Assembly (NCBI GenBank): GCA_039583875.1
Contig: CM077158.1
Coordinates: 119,285,900-119,349,899, forward strand
Direction: 5' to 3'
DNA length: 64,000 nucleotides
Source: Platanthera guangdongensis
Taxonomy: Eukaryota; Streptophyta; Magnoliopsida; Asparagales; Orchidaceae
Shown here: piece after piece, positions 10,057 to 20,590 of the stretch
Layout of the letters: each line of letters opens with the position of its first letter
Numbering within the stretch: position 1 is the stretch's first letter
The notes under the pieces: model-generated
Databases searched by the model: none
What the model saw: only the letters and a program-made list of their open reading frames with translations
Told to the model about the DNA's origin: nothing
Position numbers and translations under genes: made by a program

Positions 10057-10619
10057 TGGTTAAGCGGGAACAATTCCGACAAACCTATTTTAATTGGGCC
10101 AGAAGCGTTTCTCACTCTATGTGCACAAATTCCGGGTCGAGTTTTCTCTCCGGTTCTCACAATATGGCCTACGACGTCAATGTTTCCAGAGGAAAATCAT
10201 TAGGATCCATTAGGAAAGAAAATAAACCAAACGCCCAGGCCAAACGACAAATAACTGATGATTTGGCTACCCTTAAACATGGGAATAAGTCGGTCTCAGA
10301 TTATATGCAACTCTTTAAGGATTTGACGGTTCGGAGCGGTGTGCAGGAATTGCCTGAGGTCACCCTTTCCAGGTTTCGTAGGGGATTAAACCCCTACATC
10401 CAGGATAAATTATTGCGTTATTGGCACACAGATCTAGACTCCGGTTTTACCACAGCATTAGAAATTGAGAAGCACCAGATTCCTAGGATTAAAGTTCCCT
10501 CATGTCAGACGATTACTATATGTGAGTCTAGTGGCGATTCTGGTCTTGGCTCTATTGTGCGTCCTACCCTGATTACGCCAGTATACCATTTTGAGTCTCC
10601 CCTGAGTTGCCTGATTTAG
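10057..10619 (+). CDS. gag: A1 gag-like protein
   Basis: The ORF shows a pattern typical of plant gypsy gag: LATLKHGNKSVSDYMQLFKDL, then LSRFRRGLNPYIQDKLL. The start is unclear: there is no suitable ATG after the PBS, and the frame is entered at GTG 10056 or by splicing from the LTR exon at 9306. About 187 residues, shorter than usual, with no zinc knuckle. It probably binds element RNA and forms particles, by family analogy. It ends at TAG 10617-10619, overlapping the next ORF. Confidence 0.6.
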
Positions 10620-11110
10620 TTGTAGACTCCCCTGATGATTCTAAGGTCGTGCCTAAGACTGTGCCCGTCACTGAGGGCGAGGCTGATATTACAGACGATT
10701 GTATTGACGTTGAAGATATTGGTTTCCCTATTGACCTGGATGAGGATTTCTCCCCCAAGGAATCATCTCCACTTCCCTTCGTCGATGTTTTTGAAACCAT
10801 TACTAAGTCTGATTTGAGTGAAGTTTCTAGTGAGGTGATAGAGTCACCCTGTGGAGAATATTTCTCTAAACGTGAGTTAGGTGATGATGAGCTAGTTGAG
10901 TTTTCTGTGAGGGAAAATCTTCTATTTGATTTTTTGTTTGATTTTGATGGCTTGCACCCGGAGGATTTTACTTGGACGATAAATCCGTATTTTGACATTG
11001 GGCATGACTTAGCCCCTCCTCCGAAATCTATCGATGCTCCCATTCCTGAGATCTGTACTGCTACTGATGTCGTGATTTATGTGTTGGAAAAATGTCATAG
11101 CGTCCCCTGA
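10607..11110 (+). CDS. Acidic protein of unknown function in A1
   Basis: 167 residues, rich in Asp and Glu, starting at an ATG 13 bases before the gag stop. I do not recognise a domain. Its place after gag is where polymerase would be in an autonomous element. Its stop overlaps the next ATG (TGATG, 11108-11112), an arrangement that can allow re-initiation. It could be a remnant frame rather than a real gene. Confidence 0.35.
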   Translation: MPDLVVDSPDDSKVVPKTVPVTEGEADITDDCIDVEDIGFPIDLDEDFSPKESSPLPFVDVFETITKSDLSEVSSEVIESPCGEYFSKRELGDDELVEFSVRENLLFDFLFDFDGLHPEDFTWTINPYFDIGHDLAPPPKSIDAPIPEICTATDVVIYVLEKCHSVP

Positions 11111-11400
11111 TGCTAACTCCGTTGCGTGAATTTAAATGCGATCTGAACTCTCTCCCGGTTTTAGCTTTACCGACTCTCCCTCCTGATATGTTTACCCGAC
11201 CAGCGGATCCTTTCAGACATGAATTTATTTTGCCTGATTTGAGTCATGTTATTTTACCATCCATGCTGGACCCTCCTTGGGACATATCTCGTAGTGTGAT
11301 AATAGATTTCGTGTTTGGTCATGATGAATGTCTCATTAATTTGGTATCCACTCGACTTTCTAAAACTAACCAAATCTCAGAGAGTACGTTAATGATGTAG
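11110..11400 (+). CDS. Small ORF of unknown function in A1
   Basis: 96 residues, Leu/Pro-rich, with no domain I recognise. The ATG overlaps the previous stop codon. It may continue the composition of the previous ORF after an old frameshift. Confidence 0.3.
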   Translation: MLTPLREFKCDLNSLPVLALPTLPPDMFTRPADPFRHEFILPDLSHVILPSMLDPPWDISRSVIIDFVFGHDECLINLVSTRLSKTNQISESTLMM

Positions 11401-11409
11401 TCATCTTTT

Positions 11410-12588
11410 GTGCCACCGGATCACATTCTGTTGGTACCACCGGATCTCGTTGGGTTAGTGCCACCATATGTAGTTCTGCTAGTGCCACCCTATTACTTCC
11501 CATTGGCGCCACCATATTTAGTTCCCTTGGTTACATCTCAAGTAGTTCCGTTACCACTATTTTACATGTCAAGTCTGCTTGCAATAGTATTTGCCTCTCA
11601 CGATTTCATTTTACATAAGCACAGTAAGGAAGCACTAGTCACACACACGTCTTCTGATCAATATATCGCTAACTTACATAAGAGGGCATCTCCCTATAAG
11701 GTTTTCGGTTTCCTCTTGGTGCGACTCGTCCCTGAACGGATGCCCACGGGCACTATAGAAACGTTGGCGAGTCGGCGAGTTAGAACTTTTCGGATATTTA
11801 ATCAATTAGGAGAAACAACATATTTGTTGAAGTTAACCACTGAATGGGGTAATTCCCCTAGTTTAAATGTTTCCAATTTCACACATTGTGTTTTTCCACC
11901 TTTTAAAATATCTAACGTTATGTTTGGTGCCACTATATTTCAATTTCGGTTGGGGGGTGAGCTTGTTGTTGGATCGTTCTCTCCATTGGTCTCCAACGAA
12001 GGTACGTTGACTGTTGATGAAGAAATTTTTCCTCTTTATTTGCCTAATGCTTTTCCCAATTTCGCCAGAACAATCTTTTTGCTAGACATGTTCATATTTG
12101 GTGTTTTGCTCTCCTCTCCAAGCTGTGGTATTCAGCGTTATGTGATACAATGGTGTGCTCGCCCGGTCTCCGGTGACCCTTGGATTTCGGACTCGGCGAT
12201 GGTTCTTTTGGATGATGTTCTTCGACGCCAGCACCGCCATGCCAACTCATCGGTGATGATTTTTTTTGAGCGGGGGAGGATTGATGGCGGCAACCCCCAA
12301 TGTGTTAAAATTGAAGACGGCGATGGCGGCAACCCCCAACGTGTTAAAATTGAAGACGGCGATGGCGGCAACCCCCAACGTGTTAAAATTGAAGACGGCG
12401 ATGGCGGCAACCCCCAATATGTTAAAATTGAAGACGGCGATGGCGGCAACACCCAACGTGTTAAAGTTGAAGACGGCGATTTCCTACATATTGAAGATGA
12501 TGACGGCGACCCCAACATGACCGAGACGGTGACCTTGTGGAGCTACATGATATGGAGCTACGTGATGAAGATGAAGACTACCAAATAA
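11410..12588 (+). CDS. A1 ORF with 8-residue repeats and an integrase C-terminus remnant
   Basis: Residues 1-48 repeat an 8-residue unit (VPPDHILL, VPPDLVGL, VPPYVVLL, VPPYYFPL), a 24-bp tandem repeat at about 11409-11552. Around residues 130-170, FRIFNQLGETTYLLKL...SLNVSNF resembles the end of gypsy integrases (the ISPTFNVADL region). The frame then runs through the PPT at 12268-12281 and the 39-bp repeats of the 3' LTR, which is probably incidental. I infer that most of pol was deleted. Confidence 0.4.
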   Translation: MPPDHILLVPPDLVGLVPPYVVLLVPPYYFPLAPPYLVPLVTSQVVPLPLFYMSSLLAIVFASHDFILHKHSKEALVTHTSSDQYIANLHKRASPYKVFGFLLVRLVPERMPTGTIETLASRRVRTFRIFNQLGETTYLLKLTTEWGNSPSLNVSNFTHCVFPPFKISNVMFGATIFQFRLGGELVVGSFSPLVSNEGTLTVDEEIFPLYLPNAFPNFARTIFLLDMFIFGVLLSSPSCGIQRYVIQWCARPVSGDPWISDSAMVLLDDVLRRQHRHANSSVMIFFERGRIDGGNPQCVKIEDGDGGNPQRVKIEDGDGGNPQRVKIEDGDGGNPQYVKIEDGDGGNTQRVKVEDGDFLHIEDDDGDPNMTETVTLWSYMIWSYVMKMKTTK

Positions 12589-13645
12589 TATTTAGTTGTT
12601 TTTATTTGCATTTATTTTTATCATGTAATGTTTAAACATTTGAGTATTATTTTATTTTTAATTAGGTGGGCTGCAAATAGCCAATGCGTGATGTAAAGCC
12701 TATATAAGGCTAACCTTGTTTCATTTTACTTAGAGAATGAAAAAAATTGAAAATCAAGGATTCAAAATTTGAATTCCCCCCCCCCCTCCTCACTCTTCCC
12801 CTCTTGGAAAATTCACTTCCTCCTCCTTCTCCTTGGTCGCCGGCCACCCTCCTCCTCCCCTTTTCTTCTTGTGCTAGTCTCGACCACCTCTCCTTTTCCC
12901 TCTCCCCTTGTTCGGCCTCTCCCTTTCTTCATCCTCCTACAACCTGAGCCACCATTTCCCCTAGTCAAAACCCGACCTCCTCTCATCCCCTACCAAAAAC
13001 CGACCACCCCCCCCCCCTTAATAGTGGTGAAGATTTCGGCCACGAGCAAGACTCCTTCCTTGTGAGATTTCACTCCGGCGTGAAGCGACGAAAGCGGACA
13101 AATTTCTATCCATCCGGCGCGGCTCCGGCGGAACCGTGGAAGAACGATCCTTGAAAGTGAACCGGAATCATCTATTCCGATTGGGTAACGAGATCTTCTA
13201 CCTCTCGTGTGTCTTATCCCTCTAGATTTTTATTTGGTGGAATACCTTTGTGTAACTTTGGAATCGTTTTTCGTTCGTGGTTTATCTTTCCGATCGCATG
13301 TGTTGTTCTTTCTAGTTGTTTAATTTTCCGAGAGGTTTGGCGAGCCTCGCTTTCGTTTTGTTGGGAGAGATCTACCATTTCCGAACCGAACCTTTCAGTA
13401 GATCTCTTTTTGTACAACCATCGCTCGATCAGACCCAAGATTGGTCTTTTTAGCTTGAGAGAACGTCGGCCTCTAGTCGTTTGTTCGATCTTTAATCGGC
13501 GTGGATACCGTACGTTAGCGATAGTTGATAACGTTGTTCGTGGGTGTGCTGAATTTAGTTATTGTGTGAGCGTAATAGTGGAAATAGAGAGGCATACGTA
13601 TTACTCGCTTTGCCATTATAGCGTCAAACACCGTATCCTACATCA
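12282..13645 (+). repeat. A1 3' LTR
   Basis: It starts TGATGGCGG right after the purine tract GAGCGGGGGAGGAT and ends CATCA, followed by TSD AGTAG. It has five 39-bp units (12283-12477), a TATA box (TATATAAGG, 12701-12709), and otherwise the same order as the 5' LTR. Confidence 0.93.
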
Positions 13646-13650
13646 AGTAG

Positions 13651-14798
13651 GTCTTGACTCTTTTCTAAATAACCTTAAAATTTAGCTCAGAATTTTTCTA
13701 AGTCTTTTTCTCGAGAAAGCCAAAGACATTTCTCGAGAAGGCCATGAATAGTTCTTGAAAATCAGATGTTCTATTCGAGATACGGAAAACATTTCTCGAG
13801 GTGCCTTCTTGTTGTCGAGTAACAGAATTTTTTTTTCTTGAGTAAGTCTATTCATTCTCGAGAAATCAGAACTCATCTTCTATATTTTCCTTAAGTGTTT
13901 CTTCACCAGAATCTTACATACTTTCTCGAGAAACAGGAGTCGCACTCGAGTAATTATTATTTCTCTCGAGAAATGGTGTTCTGATTCTGAATTTTTTTAA
14001 GTGTCGGACGGTTTTAATTTCAAATATAATTAACTCTTGATGGATCCGTGTGGATTGTGTTTATGTAATTGGACCGCTATGTAAGACCTATAAAAGGTCA
14101 TGTCAGAATCGACAAACCCTAAGAGGACGAATTTTAAAGTATTATGAATCATTTTTCAACATTCTATATCAGAAAACACCGTCGTCGTCGACTAGACATT
14201 TTCTTCTTCGTCTAACTTCTCGATCCAGAAATTCAGACAAGTAGGATTCAACCAACCAAGCTTTTCAATATCTGGAAATTTTCTCCTTGATAGTGGTGAT
14301 TCCACGTTCTGAGATCGAAACGATCTCAGATTTCTTCCTCGATTTTTCTAACAGATCTTTACAATTTCTCAAGAAGGAAGAGGCCAAGAATCAGTCAAAT
14401 CTGTGAGGACAAGTTTGTGTATTTAATTGTAAATCTATTTTATTCTTGTAGGAGTTATTCTCCAAGATTTTAGGAGTTATTCTCCAAGTTTTAGGAGTTG
14501 TTTTCCGAGTTATTGTAGAAGTGGTTTAATTCGAGTTGTAGTAACATTTTTCCTAGGTGTTTGATTGGTTTCAATCTGAGAGAATAGTTAAGTAGCTCAG
14601 TCTAGTGTGTTGCTAGATCAGTGAGGTGGAGAGTGGATGTACCCAAGATTGGGGAACCACTATAAACTTTGGTGTCGTATGCGGTTTACTTGTTTTTTTT
14701 CTGCGCATCTTGTGTACAGTTTTTATTCCACAAGAAGAAGCAGAACTCACCTATTCACCACACTCTAGATTATTTAGGTAGACAATTAAACTCTTTCA
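13651..14798 (+). repeat. 5' LTR of element A, part 2
   Basis: The CTCGAG array resumes after the A1 TSD and runs to about 13985. A TATA box (TATAAAAG) follows at 14089-14096. Short repeats (AGGAGTTATTCTCCAAG, 14450-14510) lie in R/U5. Near 14632-14680 is the block GTGGATGTACCCA...GGGGAACCACTATAAA, also found in the LTRs of A2 and B. The LTR ends CTTTCA at 14798. Confidence 0.85.
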
Positions 14799-14800
14799 AT

Positions 14801-14812
14801 TGGTATCAGAAC
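14801..14812 (+). other. Primer-binding site of element A
   Basis: TGGTATCAGAAC sits two bases after the LTR end and matches the initiator-Met-tRNA type site apart from one base. Confidence 0.85.
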
Positions 14813-14823
14813 GAGGTTGTTCA

Positions 14824-15254
14824 TCAAAAGGTTAACACCTTGAACATATCTGCTCCTAGTTGTCTTAGGAGAGTAAAAGCATGGACAAAGTCAAGGATTT
14901 TTGCTAATCTTCCCGTATGCACTAAGGCAAACTTCCTCATGTGGAAAGAAAGGGTGAAGTTCTTCATGGAAGTAGTGGATCCAAGGATTTTTATGATAGT
15001 GGAAGAAGGCCCATACATTCCTATGATGGCCTCGACTATTGATTCCTTAAAGCAAGTACCAAAGAAGCTGATGGATCTAGATAAAGATGAGATTGCACTT
15101 GTCTTTCTAGACAAGATGGAAAAAATATTATTGCAAGTGGAGTCGATGATTCGATGCTACAAAATCTAATTCACTACCAATCTCCCAAAGAGATGTGGCA
15201 GTCACTTATTGTGTTGATGGAGGGCACCGAAGAAGTAAGGGGTGATTGAATATC
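14824..15254 (+). pseudogene. gag: Element A gag, N-terminal part
   Basis: It encodes the Sirevirus-type gag start (VCTKANFLMWKERVKFF, VVDPRIFMIVEEG), parallel to the gags of A2 (from 17032) and B (up to 49005). A one-base frameshift lies in the A run near 15120; the other frame then continues with QSPKEMW and MEGTEEVR. A TGA follows just before the A2 insertion at 15255. The true start codon is not clear. Coding resumes at 33107. Confidence 0.82.
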
Positions 15255-16951
15255 TATTGGGTATATTGAAAAATGTGTACCAGATTTGGAGAAGTCTCAC
15301 CTAACTCAATGTTATGCATCAAGTTGTATTTGATGTTATGTTGAGTTATCAATTGCAGGTTAAGTAAATGGAAGGAAAATTTTCTAAGTACAAGTGTCGA
15401 CACTTGGGAATGGCTGTGTCGACACCAAGGGCCAGATTGTGTTGACACCCAGAATTTGTGTCGACAGACAGAAAATCTGTCGACAATGCTGTGTCGACAC
15501 CAAGGGCCAGATTGTGTCGACATCATCAGGATTTGTGTCGACACACAGAGAAGCTGTCGACACATTCTAGAATTCTGTCGACAATGACTCTATCGACATA
15601 CAGAACTTGTGTCGACACAAACCAGAATTCTGTCGACACCAACTTTGTCAAGACAAGGAGTGTTTTTGTCGACACACAGGACTTGTGTCGACACATTCCA
15701 CAGAAGCTGTGTAGAGTAATAAAAAATGAAGCTGTGTCGACATCATCAAGACTTGTGTCGACACATGGACTATGTGTGTCGACACATGTGAAGTATTCAC
15801 TCGATAATCTCTGCTGTTGAGTCAAAGTCCAATGAAGGTTGAGGTAACACAACTGGAGACTTGACAGCTGTCATTACTAACATTGCTGTCACATCTGTTA
15901 GAGGTGTCAGAAGACCGTTTGGAATCGGAACAACCGGTAACCATGGATGAAGCCTATATATAGATATGCTCTCTCAACAATAAAGCTAATTAATTATCTA
16001 TTGTGAAGAAGTGATCGTGAACATGATCAGTGAATAAAGAATAATCTCTGAATGATTGAGGATCCAGAAGAAGAGAAAGAAGAAACAGTCAGCAGATTGT
16101 AGAGAGAGAAAAATAAGAAGGAGTGAAGACAGATCCTGAACAGTCTGCTAGAAGAATTCAGAGCAATTCTGAAGAAGAATTCAGATTAATTTCTGAAGGA
16201 AGCTGATTGAAGAACAACTCCAACACCAAGAAGATCAACCTTACTTTGTTCAGATTCAAGAAGCTTTGAAGAATCTAAGACAGGTTGATCCTTAAGTAAT
16301 CAGTTCTAACAAGAACTGATCAAGAAGCCTTCAACCAATTCTCTCTCCATTTGGTTGAAGATATTATTATATTTTTCATCAATAACTTTTGTAGGATCTG
16401 TAATAGATCTGAGTGTAGGAGATTTACTTTTCTGAGTTGTAAGCTTAAATTATAAAGGCTGAGGTAGGGCTAAGTGACTGAGGTAGGGGAATCTGTACCC
16501 TGAGTTGTAGGCATGTGAAAGAGACTGAGGTAGGGCTTTTGCATGAGTTGTAGGAGTGGGGTGTCACTCTGAGTTGTAGGCTTGTGGAAGAGGCTAAGGT
16601 AGGGCTTATGCTTGAGTTATAGGAGTGTGGATTCCCTCTGAGTTGTAGGAACCAGTCTTGGTTCTCAGCTGCATAATCTGTGGATCTGAGAAGAAAGAAG
16701 GAAGTTAGGCCGAATCTAGTACACTGCTAGATATGCGAAGGGGAAAGTGGATGTACCCATCATTTGGGAAACCACTATAAATCTGGTGTGCAATCTATGG
16801 AACGTTGTGTCTATGTGAATGTTGTGCTGTGTTTTATGCTGAATAAATTACTAAACTAGATAGATTTGTCTGCCTAAGTTTGAAAAAGAATTGAACCTAT
16901 TCACCCCCACCCCCTCTAGGTGTTTAGAACAACTTGAAACCAATTCTTTCA
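15255..16951 (+). repeat. A2 5' LTR
   Basis: 1697 bp. Order: leader, GTGTCGACAC array (about 15392-15790), TATA box (TATATATAG, 15955-15963), then about 69-bp repeats (GAGTTGTAGGC units at 16502, 16571, 16640), the block GTGGATGTACCCA...ACCACTATAAA near 16743, and the end CTTTCA. The following bases (about 16952-16969) look like a mutated Met-tRNA primer site. Confidence 0.92.
15392..15790 (+). promoter_or_regulatory. GTGTCGACAC palindrome array in A2 U3
   Basis: Some fifteen or more copies of GTGTCGACAC or close variants (TGTCGACA, GTCGACAT) lie 15-35 bases apart. Sequence between copies is not conserved and spacing is irregular, so this is neither a plain tandem repeat nor a CRISPR array. 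It lies directly upstream of the TATA box. Sirevirus LTRs are known to carry repeated palindromes upstream of their promoters. Confidence 0.85.
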
Positions 16952-17031
16952 AGTAGTAGCAGAGGGAGGTTACTCAAAGAATAGACTTAACAGTCTGAGT
17001 AGATCTCCAAGGCAGGAATCTATTAGGTAAA

Positions 17032-19208
17032 ATGGGTTCCATTGAGAATCATAAGGAGTTTGGTTCCATGAAGTTACCTATATGCAGGAAAGAGATTTTT
17101 ATCATATGGAAAGAAAGAGTTAGACTGTTTATGGAAGCTTCAGATCCAAGAATCTATATGACAGTCAAAGAAGGGTCATTCATCCAAATGAAAGTCTCAG
17201 TTCTTGATGCAAATCTTAGGACACCAAAGGAGTATTCGGAAATGTCAAAGGATGAGATCATCTTGTCTACAATGGATAAGAGAGCACAGAATATAATAGT
17301 CAGTGCTATAGATGATTCAACATTCCAAAATTTGATTCACTGCAAGACCTCCAAAGAAATGTGGGACACCCTGATTATCTACATGGAGGGTTCAGAAGAG
17401 GTGAGAGAAGACATAAAGTCTATGCTGAATCAGGAGTATGAAAGTTTTAGACAATCTAAAACAGAGAGCATAACTGAATGTTACAAGAAGTTCTTCAGAA
17501 TAGTTAATGAACTGATGTCATATGGAAGAGTATTCAGTACATATGAGTTAAATAATATGTTTCTGAGATCATTAACTAAGGACTGGGACACCAAGATATG
17601 TGTCATTAAGGAAGTGGCCAGACTAGCAGAAATCTCACATCCAACATTATTTGGCAAACTGCTTTCATATAAGATGCAGCTGATGGTCATAAAGGAGGAG
17701 GAGAAAAGTAATAAAGTTGATTACAAAGATAAGTCAGTGGCTTTAAGACTGAAGCGATAAGAAAGGACAGGAGGATGTCTCCATCTCCTCTTAGGAAAGC
17801 TGCAAAGGTAGTTTCAGAAAGTTCTGACAGTCACACATCAGATAGTCCAAATTTTGATGAAGACTTAGCTGCTTTCTCAAAACAATTTCAAAGGTTCGTG
17901 AAGAAGAAATAGTGGAGATCCAAGCCATCCTCCTCACAATCCAAGGATGATTACTATCAGAAAAATAAATCCTCTAGGAAGGACAGGTATGACTCTAAAC
18001 CTAGTAAATTATCTTCAACTAAGATTGTTTGCTATTGTTGAAATAGGCCTGGACATGTGGTAGTTGATTGTCCTGACAAAAGGAAAGAATCTAATGACAA
18101 GAAGAAACTAAAAAACAAGGGCAAGAAGGAGAAATCCTATATTGCAAAGAAGCAAAAAAGCTGGTCAGATTCTTCATCATCAGATTCTGAGGCTGAAGCA
18201 TACATAGGACTGTTGGCAACTAAAGAGGATGTAGAAGAGGCTGAGTTCTTGAAATTGCTGGACTCAGTAAATGGTATTGAAGAACATTATTGTAAAGGAC
18301 TGATGGCCTTTATATAAGAAGATCAGTGCCACGATCACCCTGGTCCTAGTAAGGTAAACAATTCTTCAATAGTTTCTGATTACTATACTGGATCAGAATC
18401 AGAAGCATCTGCATCAAGGGATGTGGATGAATCTGAATCTGAAGGGGATGTTCATCAACTTATTGATGAATATGGTGATCTACTGCAAGCACTTAAGAAA
18501 AGCAGAATCCTTAACAAAGCACAGGCCAAGGAAATTGCTGCTCTTAAACTGGCTGCATTAGATTCAGAAAAAATGCTGGATCTAAAGATGAATGAAGTAG
18601 CCGAACTGAAAAACATAACTGTTATTCAGATGGGTGCTATTACATTCAAGAATGATCAAATCAAAAGTCTAGAAGTCAAACTTTAGAGGGAAAAGGATCT
18701 GGTGGCTAAATTCTCTAAGCCAAAATCAGTCTTACCTTTAATTGATGACTTTATTCCCAAAAAGGGTAAGGCAGGATTGGGCTTTAAGGGAAATGCAAGG
18801 GCTGCCGATTCCAAAAGAAAAGGCAAAGCCCCAGTACAGCCACTAACCAACAAACCCCCCATTTCCTTTAGAAAAGTGTTACAACTAACTAATAGATATG
18901 ATCATGATATCATACATGGTTATTGTATGCCTGATATTCTTAATGACAAGGGTATAGCTCCAGCACTCAAGCAAAGAACCACTCTACCAACAGTGTTAAG
19001 AACAGCTGACAGCAATGCTGTTAAAACTGTACCTAAAAAGAGGTATAATAGATATGAGTGCTGGTGCTATGGTAAGATAGGGCATTATGCCAAGGATTGC
19101 TGCCACAAAACCAGTGTCAGGAAGAATGCCAGCTTACCTGTGAGGAAGGCTGCTGGTAAGAATATCAAGTTTCAATCTAACTTGAGCCTAGAACCCAATA
19201 AACATTAG
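17032..19208 (+). pseudogene. gag: A2 gag
   Basis: The start is ATG 17032, about 80 bases after the LTR. N-terminal domain: FIIWKERVRLFMEASDPRIY, then FLRSLTKDWDTKICVI. The first zinc knuckle near 18025-18070 has a TGA inside. A Lys/Ser/acidic linker and a coiled-coil-like stretch (18423-18686) follow. A second knuckle near 19060-19100 (CWCYGKIGHYAKDC) has Tyr where the second Cys should be. Breaks occur at the TAA of 17758, with frame changes and stops after it. Two knuckles around a coiled coil fit Sirevirus gag. Confidence 0.85.
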
Positions 19209-19240
19209 GGTTCTAAGTTAATTAATTTTATTTACTGCAG

Positions 19241-20587
19241 GTGGGTCCAAGTTGCCATACCCCTATAGGGTACTTGGACAGTGGATGTTCCAGGCATATT
19301 ACTGGAACAAGAAGAATTTTAAAGGACTATACTCCCATAGAGAGTGAACCCAAAGTGATCTTTGGTGGATCAGAAAAAGGGGTCATAAAAGGGTTTGGTA
19401 ACATTTCTACTAGTTCTATAACAATTACTCAAGTGGCTTATGTAAAAGGTTTGAAACATAACTTGATAAGAATATGTCAGCTGAGTGATCTTGGGTATGA
19501 CACTTCATTTATTAAGAATGGGTGTCAGATTAAAAGGACAAGTGATTAGAAGTTGATCTTGTCTGGTTATAGAAAAGGGAATGTTTATTGTTTAAATTTT
19601 GATTATGAAAACATGAACTCTCCTATATGTTTAGTTGCAGATGAGCAAACATCTCAATGTGTCCAATGGCACAAGAGACTAGCTCATCTGAACTATAATA
19701 GTATAGGCCAACTCTATAGTTTAGAGCTAGTGAGGAATGGTCCTTAGTTTAAGTGCATAAAAGAGGGTATATGTTCAGCTTGTCAAGAAGGCAAGTAGAC
19801 CAAATCCTCTTTTCATAGTCTTGATACCAAAGACTCTGTGAGGTGTTTGTATATCTTGCATATGGATCTATTTGGTCCTATGCCAGTTCATAGTCTAGGT
19901 AGGAAAGTCTATACTTTTGTGGTAGTAGATGAATATTCTAGATTTACATGGGTTTTCGTTTTGAGGCAGAAATCTGAAAACCCTACTGTCTTTCATAACT
20001 TTGTTAAACAAATTCAGAATGAACTTAACAATTCAGTGGTAAGAATCAGAAGTGACCATGGAATTGAATTTCAGTCTGAATGTATGACAAGGTTTTGTGA
20101 AGAACTAGGGATTCATCAGGAATTCTCCTCACCTAGAACCCCTCAGCAAAATGGAATTGTTGAAAGAAAGAATAGGACTCTTATTGAGGCTGGTACAACT
20201 CTACTAAGTGACACTTCTCTCCTAGAATATTTCTGGGCTGAGGCAGTAAATACTGCTTGTTATGTTCTCAATAGAGCATCTATAACTAAGAACCACAAAA
20301 AGACACCCTATAAGATTATGAAGGGCAGAAAACCAAACATATCCTACTTTAGGATCTTTGGTAGCAGGTGTTATGTGCTTAACACTGGCAAGTCTCACCT
20401 AACTAAGTTTGCTACCAAATCCCAAGATGTGATATTTGTTGGGTACGACAATAACAGTAAGGCATATAGGGTCTACAACTTGACTACACAAGTTGTAGAA
20501 GAATCTGTTCATGTAGTGTTTGATGAATCTAAGCTAATTAACTGTGAGTTGTCTGACAATTCTTATAGCTCAACAGGTTTAAGATAA
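19241..20587 (+). pseudogene. pol: A2 protease and integrase
   Basis: The protease motif LDSGCSRHITG lies near 19270, followed by the GAG-pre-integrase zinc region (HKRLAH, CSACQEGK). Integrase catalytic residues are Asp 19865 (MDLFGP), Asp 20054 (SDHG) and Glu 20162 (VERKNRT), the last two 36 codons apart. The C-terminal region FGSRCYVLN and VFVGYDNNSKAYR-type sequence is typical of copia integrase. Stops occur at 19547, 19745 and 19796, and at 20585. Confidence 0.88.
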
Positions 20588-20590
20588 AAG

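Larger units (their letters stand above)
8538..13645 (+). mobile_element. Element A1: non-autonomous Ty3/gypsy element with long LTRs
   Basis: The LTRs are 8538-9815 and 12282-13645, both starting TGATGGCGG and ending CATCA. The TSD AGTAG is exact (8533-8537 and 13646-13650). The PBS follows the 5' LTR, and a purine tract (GAGCGGGGGAGGAT) precedes the 3' LTR. Between the LTRs are only 2.5 kb: a gag-like ORF, two ORFs of unknown type and a remnant of an integrase C-terminus. Protease, RT and RNase H are absent, so it would depend on another element's enzymes. Confidence 0.93.

Noticed and set aside
15392..15790. Spaced palindromic repeats resembling a CRISPR array (also 22428-22706 and 31529-31920)
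   Set aside because: Repeat length and spacing are irregular, spacers are not of one size, there are no cas genes, and the setting is a plant LTR.
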